Of a stretch of 64,000 nt of DNA, positions 44,598 to 57,300 are shown piece after piece. The stretch is from Oasisia sp. SBJ-2009. Lineage: Eukaryota > Annelida > Polychaeta > Sabellida > Siboglinidae. Positions within the stretch are counted from its first letter, which is position 1. Each line of letters begins with the position of its first letter. Under the pieces are notes generated by a model. The model was given only the letters and a program-made list of their open reading frames with translations. It was not told where the DNA came from and searched no databases. The position numbers and the translations under genes were made by a program. Location of the stretch: NCBI GenBank assembly GCA_964017155.1, contig OZ024854.1, positions 49,932,594 through 49,996,593 of the forward strand. Reading direction: 5' to 3'.

Positions 44598-46171
44598 CAA
44601 GACATGTGGACGGCTCGTGTCCTCACTTGGTCGGACAGCGATGTTGCCGCCACTTACGGAGAGCTGTCACAATGACAGTGGTCATTGACGACAGCTGCTT
44701 GGTCGCATGTCGTCACATGCGGCTGTTTGTGCTATAACTAATGTTGTATTTGTATATGGAAGTACTGTTATTTCACATGAATGTTTTTCTTTTACATAGC
44801 AGGTTGGTCGTTGTGCGTGTGAACTATCTGTGACGAACACGTCGACACGACTAGGTCGTTTCGTCAGATTGAATGCGTAGGCCTATACGCGTTAAGCGGC
44901 ACACACTGTCGTTGACGAGAACTGTCTTCCGTGAAGTTACGCAGAAGCAGGAACGTTCGATTAATTCTTCTGCGGCGTGATATGAAGAAATGCATGAGCT
45001 GCGTGTTATCAACATGCAAACGCAAGGTTACTTCAACTAATGTAACTATATTATACACTAGTAAGTTTCTTTCAGGTTACGAATTCCTGCGAATATCTAT
45101 ACCTTATTGTAACAGACTAGTTGTTTATCTCCGGTTACGGAGCAACAAGTGAAATGCAACAACTAACAGCTTTCTTTGTTACTAAAACTCGTTTGTGCTT
45201 GTCATGTCGATTTCGCTAACGCCACTGATATGTCCCGGTCAAGCGGACGTAAAGCCATCTGGTTTCGCCGTGTGGCTGCCTGAGACGGTGTCAACACGCG
45301 GGACGTATTCAACGACTCCATGCTGAACTTGTCCATTGTTCTGTTCTTCGGTTAGTGTTATCAACAGTAACAACGTAGAACTCTCCCAGCACCTCAGCAC
45401 TCGCCACAATTACTTAAATCCTTAAACGATTCGTAGTTTCCTAAAACTTCAGTCTGTGCATGAAGCACCTTGAAACACGCCTTCACAGAGTGTAGATTGA
45501 TGGCTCTTTGGTTTTCCTAATGAATATAATTTACTGTTTTTTCATAATACAAGGTTTTGTTGATATTTCATTATCAGAAAAGTTATTCTGCATGTACATG
45601 CTAAATTAACCGTTAATTTTAAATAACTATAGTCAAATAATGAATACTCAATGCTGCGAACGAACTGGAATGTAATTTTATTCATCACATCAGAGCATAC
45701 AGTTACATCTGTGTAGGTCAACGCAGGTTGAACAAACAGTAAAGAAAACTGGACGGAATACGTATCAACGGCACATCGTAAACAATATCTACTTAAATGA
45801 CTTCTCCAACTAGTTTATGTAGTTCGATAAATATGCTTTGCAAGATACAAATACTGTTACACTGTACACAATGATAAACAGCAATATCTGTCATTCATCG
45901 ATAATTATAATATTCATTTAAACAACATTCCAACACATACATTTCTTTACCAACGTGATTATCACTTTATTTAACAAAAGACCTCAATCAATATCTACAA
46001 ACCCTGAATACTACTAAGATTAAACCAACACAGAAGCAGTGAAGTCGTGACCTCGTTGCCTGCAAACGCCTAAGACAGCATGTGTAATACAGGTGTGTTG
46101 CAAAGACAGCATGGCAACACTGAACACCTGCAGTGGATGAGCCGTGGTCGTCAGAGTCACTAGTAGTGTCA
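44598..46171. other. Intergenic space between convergent genes
   Basis: About 1.57 kb separates the mucin stop from the IFT122 stop. I see no open reading frame with domain similarity and no RNA gene. IFT122-sense poly(A) signals are present. No AATAAA was noticed for the mucin strand, so its 3' end is undefined. Confidence 0.6.
45966..45971 (-). promoter_or_regulatory. IFT122: Candidate IFT122 poly(A) signal
   Basis: The minus strand reads AATAAA about 200 bases past the IFT122 stop codon. A second AATAAA lies further on, near 45,680. Either could set a 3' UTR of about 0.2 or 0.5 kb. Confidence 0.5.
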
Positions 46172-46400
46172 CTAGTCGTCAACCGTGTGACGACAGAACG
46201 GACAGTGTCCTTTCTGTAAGACCAGCAGCTCGTAGTCGTCTGTGTGGAACAGCTGTCAAAATAACGACGAAATAACTTAACTGAAATGATAAAATTGGTG
46301 CCTCTGGCTGCTGCCGTAGTCACCGTAAAATTTGTTTTATTTCTATTTAAACATGAATCATGTGTGCGTCTAAATACAATTATGCATCTATACACAGGTA

Positions 46401-46486
<86 letters not shown>

Positions 46487-48320
46487 CGTGTGCATTATAT
46501 TACAAGTGTGGCGTGACCTCTCACATGCAGAATCGTGATTGTGTCTATTTGCGTTCGTGTGCATGCGTATGTGACGAATAATACTAAAATAATAACAGAC
46601 AAATGCACGAAATAAGAATATTATCATTTACTTACATTTATATACATTAAATAATAGTACCATAATATTTATCATGTAAAATATCTTGTAAATGAATGTA
46701 TACTCAAAACGTATTTTACATATACTCGATGTCATTTAGACATTATATATATCTACACACCTTCTTGCACGAAGGACACCTCCTGATGGAGACGTCGGGC
46801 ATGACGTTCTTGAAGTACTGGTGCCGCAGTGGCTGTGGCCACTTACACACGATCACCTCCGTACGAGAGAGTGACCGCAGCACGTTCCGGCTGACCACCA
46901 CTGGCTGGAACTCGTTGAGTCCTTGCTGCAGACACAACAAGCAGGTTACTCGCACTACACATGTTTATGTAAACCACACAGGCATGTACATGCAAGCACA
47001 CACCAAAAAATTAACATACATACACAAACATGCACGCACACACCCTCGCACCCACTCATTCACAGAACAACCAAAACAAGTCAGGCATCCACAATAAGCG
47101 AGGCTATTCATTGTATGTAATAAAATGACGACAATATATAGCTTGAGAAGGTGTAAATAGAAGTTATAAAATTGAGTTTTAAAATACTGTTTGTACATGG
47201 CCATAAATAATTACAATTACATAAATACGGGAACACTACTACAATACCCCAATATGTATGATAAAACTGCATGTATGCAGTGATACAGTGATGTTAATCA
47301 TTCTGTAGAGGTCTACATCAGTGATTCATTAATTTACATAAAATATTCAGGTAGCAGCATACTGGTATAATGATGCTTAAGGTTACATATTGCAGTGATC
47401 AATGTACTTAAAAACATCAAAATGTACTAATACCATCATACTCCATCGCATCACATAATAAAAAATATTCCTTACGATTACTACAACACAAACAGATCTG
47501 GTTGTGTCTGTCAGTTTACCTCATAACTTGACTGTTTGGTGCTGAATGGATCAAGATCTTCTTCCGGTTCGTCCATGATGTCATCGTCCATCCGCAGTGA
47601 CTGGGCATCTAGGGAACTAGTGAAGGAACGACTCTGTCTATGAACAGCTGACTTGGTGAAATATATATTTTTATTATGTGAATTAGTTCATTGAATTTTT
47701 ATTTTATGAGATCATACTTATGCTATTAGAACATTTTGTAACTGGCTGTGGCTGTGTGCAGCCTCCAGAAAGGATACTCCCCATCCTCTGTTCTTGCCAC
47801 TGGTTCTCTCGGTGTCGTTTGTCGTCCCTAGGTGGTGCCAAGTCCAGCAGATTCTGTGCCTCCTCGTCCGTGATGTCATCTTCGAGGTAAAACTCCACTA
47901 GAGGCAGCACCTCTGCGAGATACAAGAGATATATTTATCAGTTTTTTATATTATTTGCAAACCAGAATTGTTAAGCATGATATCACAAAGAAAGCTTCTC
48001 CATGAGAACGTGGAACAGCGGAGAATTTTAGATGGAAAACAATTTTGGGAAAAAGTTTGATTTTTTTATATACAGTAGAAATAATGATTTAAAGGTAATA
48101 TCTGGAGTTCATCCCAGACGCTAGATGGAGCTAGAAAGAAAGCATGCAGGTTGAGCTTCTTCATATGTTCATGTTTTTAGTACATCTTGCAGGAAAGAGA
48201 GGACTCACCAAAAGACACAAATGAGTGCACAAAGGGCTGCATGCAGTTGCTGCAGAAGTTGCCTTGACTGTTGAGGAGTTGGTTGGTTGTGGAACATCGG
48301 TAACACATCGGCAGCTGGTC
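46172..48320 (-). other. IFT122: IFT122 C-terminal zinc-binding exons
   Basis: CYRC with FCSNC (48,209-48,320) and CPSC with CPFC (split between the 46,761 and 46,172 exons) form two C-x2-C pairs of pairs, as in other IFT122 proteins. Between them are [20 protein letters not shown] and an acidic, less conserved linker. The last coding exon is only 81 bases long and was placed by its match to the family's final residues and an in-phase acceptor. Confidence 0.92.
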
Positions 48321-51300
48321 CTGAGACACACAAGGGGTAATGGTTAATGTGTGCCTCCTACTGGTCAAACAAATGTCACGTTTACCCATGGTTCTGTAGC
48401 ATGGGTGTAACATTATCTGATAACATCAGTGCTCTGAGGAAGGGTAACAGACAATATAAAACAGTCACAAATTAGACAATCTATTGACTACGATGTTTTG
48501 TCTATCAGCCAGGTGGATTGTTTGCCAACAAACACTGCTCTAAATGCATAACATTTAGAGGGCTATGAAACAAAATAACTCGTATTATATTTGGTTCAAA
48601 ATGTCATGTATACAACAAAGTAATTATCAGCAACATGTTTTAATTAGAATACTGGAAAACACTGCCTTCTTTTGTCTAGCTGTTCTGTGACACATAGCGC
48701 CACTGGTTCCTTCTATCTGGTGTCTACACCAGGGAAACAAAAGATCCTACGTACGAAAATGGAAACAACTGTCACAAACTCACTGAGCTCATTCTGTTAA
48801 CTCCCACTGTCTAAAAATGAACCTTCTCAGTTAATAGTACAAGCAGAAGATAGACAATTGTTAGACTTTTGATAAGCCTAATGCTTCCTAGTCCACATGC
48901 CATCTGAAGCCTGAAGCATTTGATGGCAATCTGGCTAAATCTAAAAATTCAAACCTTTGTGCTGGATGGCCATCCTATTAAATTAACAACAACGTCATGC
49001 CTGTGTGACACACCTCGCTGTCGTGGTATGGCTTGGACCTGATGGTGATGCTCCCAAGGTCAACCGCATCCTGAAACTTGACGGGTATCATAAGTGACTG
49101 CATCTTCTCGTAGGCATGTCTTGCCAACTTGTAGGCCCCCAAGTTCTTGCTTTGCTTTGCAAGAGTATACAACGTAGCACTGGTGACAACTGTTAAGGAA
49201 AATCAGCGATGTTCAAGTGAGAAACAAACACTGCAAAATTCTTACTGCCTTATCAATTAAATGAGAAATCATTAGAATACCAAATTGCTACTACCCGGGT
49301 ACACGCATCAATCTTATGAATAAAAACAGGATTAATTTATATATGTGCAGACCTGTTTCACAACAATGTAATATTTGATGTATATATGTGTGTAGATTTT
49401 ATCTACAAATTATATCATAGTTGCCTTTGACTTATTTCCTTATTTCAAATGGGGTGTACAGTTCTAACAACAAGGACTCATTGAGACTTTAATTTGAAGT
49501 TCAAAATATTATGCAACATTTCTGCAACTGCAATAGTAATACACTGCCTTTCAATGGTATAAAATCTTTCAATTTCTCACTGTCTGCAGGCATATAAACC
49601 AAACGGAGAGTAAACTGGCCACAATGATAAAAAGATACACTTTTGAAATGCCAATTGGCACTTCTCCCATCAGGCAATGCAGCAGGTATCGTGACATGTT
49701 GAAGAGACCATCTGCAGTGTACGAGGTAAATGGCTCATCCTGCAACATAAACATTAGAAACATTTCACATATTTCATTTATTTATTTTGTTTAACTAATT
49801 TCCTTAAGACCTAAATTTTACTTATCTGCTAAACGTCTATGTTCATCTAATGTACAGTGCATTACAAATATATAGGGATACTAAAAATGTATAATCATAT
49901 ATTGCACACTTTGGACATGTTGAAACTCCTGGCGTCCAGAACCATACTTCAGGTTAACAGTTGTTCCACACCAGTTTTGGCACCTTATGCCCAGGATTGA
50001 GGAAACAGACTGATTTAAGTAAACATCTACTTGAACGAGTTTGAGTTTTCTGAACTGAAGTGCATTGTAACAACAATCATGAAAGTGAAACAAAATGTCT
50101 CAACCCCACTGATCATGCAAAATATATGAATTCTTAAAACGTATTAGCCAAAACTACACGTATTAAATGTCTACCAGAAATTGCCTGTTACAATACTAGA
50201 TTATTTGGCTAATACGTTTTAAGAGTTCATATATTTTGCATGATTTATTTATTTAAAACAATGCAAACTTACTGCTTAGCATATCTGTTATTAACTGTGA
50301 TTGTAACATTCGCTATTTTTATGCAGATTTCTTTTATATTTAAAACATTGGAAAACTGTTTGCTAACACAAAACATGCTTAACAAGTTGTGTTTTATGAT
50401 TTGACATGATGGCACTCTGCTGACAGTCATGACAAAGTAAAGAGGAATCGCACCATGAATCGCTGAATGGAATGGTAGACGTAGTACATCTCGGCCTTCC
50501 GCTGAAAGTCACTGAACTTTTTCAACATATCAGCTCTCTTCTGTTCATCCTCTGCAATCAGACCATCAATTAGGTAATAATAACAGCAGTACACCTCTCT
50601 GTTTTCTAGACACCCAGGAACTATAGCTCAGAGGCGCAACAACACAAGAATCATTGTCATTAAGTGTATTCACTCATGGAGACAGTTAGTTAACATCACC
50701 AGTAAGACAATCAATCTTCTTACCACAGTACAGTTTCCCAAATTTTTTATTATGCATACGATTAGTATCAGACAATCCAATTTGTGGAGCTACTTGCATA
50801 TAATGAGTATCAGACAAACATACAAGTGCAGCTTCTTACATACAATTAGTATAAGACAATCGAACAGGTGGCATTGTTTGCATATGGTTAGTATCAAACA
50901 ATCATAGAGGTGGCATTGTTTTTATTACCAAGAAGTTAAAAACCTTATAATTTTTTATTTCATTTATGTATTTTTAGAGACAACATCTAATTTTTATTTT
51001 ACTTACGTATTTTTAGAGACAACGTATTTTAATTAGTAACATTTTAGTGGCATTTTATAATTTTGTATATTTATAATTTTAAAGGACAAACAAAGTTAAC
51101 TTTTACGTCGCATACACCTAATAGAGTTAATATAAAGTAACAATTTCCACATATACTCAATTTGTTAACGCCAGCGGTTTACCAAAAAAATATTTTTTAA
51201 CACCCAGCCATCCTAATTCTATGCGCTACCCCATCTTAGATGAAGAATTACGTCATGACGGTGACCGAGGCGCTCTCCACGTAGATTCCCTGCATAGGGT

Positions 51301-54300
51301 TTGGCTGTTGTCATGAATTGGCTGCAACTCGGCAACGCGCGTAAATATAAAGTTGTCTATTATTGTTATCGCTTAAATCATCCCATCAACTGATGATACA
51401 TGTCTACATCAAAGCATTTCTCCTCAAAATGGACCGAGCAAAGTGCCAAACAGTACGTCCGCAAATCACCAACATGAATCCATTGCTTCAAAACTACTGG
51501 TTGTTTCAACTATTATTGCAACCGTATGCCGAACACGAACGCATAATTACTAAAGTTTACCATAGATTTAACCACAGATTTAGATATACGTCTATAAGCA
51601 GCTGCTAGATGTCACGCCAGCTGAACGAACTGTCGAAGACTTGAAGTTGTTGACCCTTAACAGCGTCGCCGGAAGCTGACCGAGATATAGAATGCCGCGC
51701 GCTGAATGGCCAAGCCAAATTAACCCTTCACCTATGGCGGCGTCTAGACCATCGTGGATTTCGTTAGAATTTTAGACTTTAAAGTCACATTCTGAGTAAA
51801 CCGCTGACGTTAAAAAATTGAGTATATGTGGAAATTGTTACTTTGTATAAACTCTATTAGGTGTATGACACGAAGCCGTAGCCTTTTTTGGTCCTTTAAG
51901 TATACTACTAATTCATGTACACTTTTATAAGTAATTTATTTAATTTAGTGAACACTCGATAACCCACAGGCTTCCTTGTTCACATCCCGTCTGGAGCTTG
52001 GCTCTGGATGGCAACTTGTTAAACCTTGTTAAACACATGTTACATATTTAACTGTAACTGTTGGGTCGGCCATTTTGTAATGAAAGAACACAACATTATC
52101 ATACAAAACAATGCAGCTTTTTAAAAGCATATAAGACAACATATGAACTGCTGACATTCGACAGTCGGGGAACTGGGAAACATGCCAGAGAAACATTTCA
52201 CAAGACCAATAGGAACATTTATCTATTTCCTTTTCGAAAAACGAAGAGTTTTTATACAGCACAGACCGTATGTATGCTCTAAATGCTTTACATGTTACTC
52301 CCTGGCAGACCTGTTTAATTGAACACAATCTCGACTTCTACACGAACCATTCAGCCATGCTGCTATTAATGCACAAAGAAGTAGTTCCACTAGTCACTCC
52401 TGTGTGCAGTGAACCTGTCGTGTATTTTTATGACTTCTGAATTTTGTAACCGTTGCTTCTTTAGTTACACCCATTCCCCCCAAAAAAAATTCCAGTTTTA
52501 TAAAGCCGACAAGGAAGCAAGGAAGATACCATGAAGCCGAGCCAAGCCAAGCAAAGCAAAGCGAAACATTAAATGTGGCAGATTGGTTAATATGCAACAA
52601 GAAGGTTATTCATGAGTTCGTTTTCAGTGACAGAAGCAGTAATGTAGATAACTGAGCAACTATTTCCGTCTACAACTGGCCAGATACAAAGCGAGCTACA
52701 CACATACAACAGAGCTTACCAGTAGCTGGGGAAAAAAACAAAAGAAATGGTTAGAACTGCTAGTTAGACAACATAAACAAACAGTAGAAAGAAAGATGTA
52801 AAGTAAAAAGACAGATTATAGGAATGATTAAACTATATAAGTAATTAAATTAATTAATTATAAAACTTGCTAAAAGATGTGTTGGAAAAAGGTTTGTATT
52901 AGGCAGAAAAATATAGATTTAGGATACTACTTTAGCATAGTTCAAGATTCTCCTACTTGATGTTAGCTTGAGGTTTAAAATATGCACAGCACATGAATGA
53001 CAAGTGTACTGACTGAAATGGAAAGCATTACATATATCTGTCAGATTCTGTCTAAACATTTGGCCAATAGACCTTTTAATCATAACAATTGGGGCAACAT
53101 ACTGAAACATGTCTGGAAGTACAAGCTTTCAAAAGATACCAAAATCTTCTGGTCAGATAAGCCATTAAGGTTCTAGCAACCACTGAATTTTTTGTTTTTT
53201 GAATGTATTTCGATTTGTAATTTTTTTTGCTCATTCGTCTATTTTCGATAATGCTGATAAATTCATTTTAATAGAAAACTCACCTCCTGCAATGTCGAGA
53301 CACTGACATGACAACTTCCAGAAGTAGTAACCTGCATCATCAAAGCGACTTTCCACCACAGCATTGTGGGTAAGTTGTTCAAGGACCTTGACAGCCTCAT
53401 CCTGAAGTCCAGCCTTGTGGAAGGCTGTATGGCATCATGGGAGTTATGAAAATAATCAATAAATTCTTTTTGTTAAACGTAAAGTGTACAATTAATTGAA
53501 AAGTATTTTTTAAACAATTACTGGTGATTTATAAAACAGAAAAAGGGTAATTATATTTTTATTGGTAATTTTGTTGTTATCGATGGACCTACCAAATACA
53601 GGTTGTCCTATCAACATCAGAACATATTTTTTATTATGTAATATACATATACATTAAAACAATACATTTTCTGCATATAATGTGTTATGTATTTAACGTA
53701 GATTTGAATAAAAAAGCAAAAACAGTGATTTCACATAGCGCATGCTGACAGATACCATGACAAACAGAGGAGGGTGAGAGAAATGGTAGACCAATGGCAT
53801 GATGGAGAGACAGTGGAAGATATTGGAGAAGATCAGGATGAGGTAAGAAGTACTGTGAGGCGGGTGGAATAAACCAGGGGGTGCTAATCTGACTCCACAA
53901 AAGGTCAGCGGGGTGAATCAGTGATGCTGAAGTATACCTTGCTGGGCATCTTCGAAGCGGTCATTCTCAGCGAGCCACTGGGCATAGGGGACGTACACGT
54001 CGTTCTTGAACTCTGGGTGTTTCTCAACCAACAGGAAAGCCTGCCACGGAGAAACCATATTATGTTGTATTTTATTTACAAATAATGTCAGGTTATTCCA
54101 TAAAAACACCAATAGTTATCAGGATGTGGTCTACCAGCAATCTGCAGCTAGTAGTATAACTTACGCAGTCAGCACTGCAATCAGTTCTTTACTGACCAAT
54201 TTCATGTACAATTTCATGTCGTAAAACAAATAAATAATAAATTTGTGTATAAAAACATTATGTAAGATAACAAATCAGACTAAAAGTATACAATAATAAC

Positions 54301-57300
54301 ATTGATTTCATGCATTATCATAATTCCGTATTTTAACTGAAGTTCATGTTGGCATGAATGAATTTGTCAAATTGAACATTTACCATCAGGACAAACATTA
54401 CATACAGAAGGGTAATTCTGTCCCAAGTTGGTGAATGTTTGAGGTAGTCAGTCCTCATAAGTGTCAAATTAATTTCAAATTGTTAACAAATTCTCCACAA
54501 TCATTCATCAGCCAAATTTAAACCATTTAAATGTTCACACTGTATAATTCTGCAGTACTAATTTGAGTGCGACAATCAATCAATAGCCTCAACATTTCAG
54601 ATTAGAATTACTGTAAATTAAATAAGATATTCAGTGGTTCCAGATAGACTGACTGTGATTAAATGAACCTTATACCTCAGATGAAGACGTGTCTACAACT
54701 AACTTACCTCATCCCAGTGTTTCGCCTCCACGTGTAGACTCACTAGTGCCTTCATGTCAGCCATCTTCATGTAGATCTCTGACGCGTACGCATATTGTTC
54801 CATCTTCTTTAGGTAGAGGGCGCACCTGGCCAGAGCCTCACGATCGGCCTTGTCTAGTTTACGTGCGACGTCAATCATCCTACAAGTGAGAGCTTACAAC
54901 TTTCTTTTTTGAAATCAGACGCCGATAAACATTTTTACTTTACTAATCCCCACATACACGTACTGTTTTCAATAAAATTTGTCGCAACAACAACATTATA
55001 TCAAGTGTATGAAGCTGCTAGACAAATAAATTATATATTTTAACAGTGTTCATTTTTTTTTAAAACAATTCTGTTATCATAATATTAATAATAATTGTTA
55101 CATAAAAATCTGAGAAACAGTGCCATCATCATTAAGATCCTTTCAGGGGTGGGTGAAAGCGCCCTGACTTACTATGTGACCGCATTAGCATGCCTATTTC
55201 CCTCTACTTCACCCCTACAAAAACAACTTTAGAATGACCACAACCGCAACGAGACTGAATCACTGAGGTGACAATAAAGCAAGGTTTAACTGTAAAATAT
55301 AAAATATGAAACGACATGTTACATTTCCGCCCAGCCGTGGTCTCCAATGATCTCGATGGCCTTGAGGAACTCCCCGGCTGAGATGTACATCTCCGCGGCG
55401 GACCGAGGCTCGTTGATGTTGCGTGCCCAGTCAGCCTGCTTCTTGATGAGGTTCTTCTTGTCGGTCGGGTCGCCAGAACCCACAAACTCCTGCAGCAGTC
55501 GACACAGAACACGTCAAACACCAATGCTCTCTGAAATAATCGACCATGCAATTTTGAAGAAAGCTCGTGCTGTCGCTACTGAGTCTGATCACCCGCTCTC
55601 TACGTTTTTCCATGTACTTCCGTCTCAAAGGAGATACCGTTGTATAAAATGTAAAACATCTCGCTATAGCAGGCGTTTTGTGCCTGTGGCCATTAGAATG
55701 TTGAATGCTAAATGAGTCATATGCTGTCAACCAGGTTGAATTGTTCTTGTAGTGGATACATCTGGAAATTCATTTGCATTTTGTTGTGACCATCCCATAT
55801 ATTTTAGATGTGATCACGAGTTGTACAATGCATATCCTTTTTAAGGACAATAAAGTGAAAGTGAAGTGAAACCTCAGCATCAATTACACAGGCTCCATGA
55901 GGTGGCAGCACTGTTTAGCCCCTCACGTCCATCTGGGAGATTAATGCTGGGCTTTGGCAATGTTGCTACCAGGGCGGCCTTACCCAGGAATAAGATAGCT
56001 GTCAGGCCAACTATAAAATAAAAACTAAAATAAGGATATACTTTTATAAAATAATGCTAAACTATTAAATGTATTCAACATTAAGCATATGTCATACAAG
56101 AATAAACAGAAATACAAATTTGAATTGTTTATGAAGCAGGAATTATGGCAGAATTAGCCTTGATTACCAGTGAGGTGGCAACACTTTCTAGCCTCTCACA
56201 CGGATAACATTCAAAGGCAAGCTAAGTAACCAGATTGTCTTCTCGGGGAAGTTACGCTGCCGAGTGAGAGTCAGTCAAGCGAGACTAGTCCAACCTGTCC
56301 TCACTTAGTCGGTGGATTTTTGGCAAATATAGTAAAGGAAAGTTCTTACACAGTGCAGAGTTTACTGCAGACATGTTCAACTGAACACTATCACAACATG
56401 ATGCAGTAGGCTAGAGTGAATGATCTGGCTGAGGTTATTAAATTCCAGCATGGGATTCAAACCCAGGTTCCCTTGATTAAGAGCTTGATGCTTTTTTTGT
56501 TCACCATCAATGCATAAGTGCACATAAATGTAATATTATATATATATAAATGATTGTTAACAATCGTCAACGTCTATTCACACAGAGCATATGAATGCGG
56601 GGGTGTCAAGACTTGTGTAGCAAATGTTAAAACGTTGGTTGAATGTGACTGATATAACCATAATAATTGTAAATAAACATTAGAAAAATAACGTAATGAA
56701 TTTTGGTTTTGGTTTTCTTACGTAAATACTACAAGTACCAGTCACAGAAGTAACAATGTAATTTTATCAACATTGAAATTCTATTATATACACATTTCCT
56801 AACATCAGCTTAATAACATCAACTCATATTAAAGCCTGTAGGAAACTTCAAAACATTTAAAAAAACATTCTTAAAGGGTGTAAAAGACCGCAGCAAAAAG
56901 AACTGTTGAGGCCTAGAAGGCTGACAGACAGACCAGGTGACTGGCTCACCTTGGCTAGTTCGAACATGCGTAGGTCGGTGTACATGTTCATGGCGCGTCC
57001 CTCCTGCCCACACTTCTTGTACATCTTGGCGGCGTCGGCGAAGCGTGACTGGTAGGCATAGACGTCTCCCAGGAACACCTGAGGGTCGTTCTCCCCCCTC
57101 CTCTTCCTCTCCTGTCGGAAACAAATGTACCAAGTAAAGTCACAGAAACAAAATTCATAGACGAAAGGTCACTGGAAAGTCACAAAAATAATAAATTCAC
57201 CTAATATTAGACTTAACAATTTTTAATGTCCTCAAGTATGCAAGCAAACTATACATTAAAAGATAGTCTTTGAATTTAATATAGAATACTTTGTGACTTT

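Noticed and set aside
45988..46395. Separate gene on the minus strand at the end of IFT122
   Set aside because: Only 46,172-46,252 matches the IFT122 C-terminus, in another frame. The rest lacks similarity.
56435..56500. Functional tRNA gene
   Set aside because: Only a T-arm-like part is present. There is no A box and no acceptor stem pairing.
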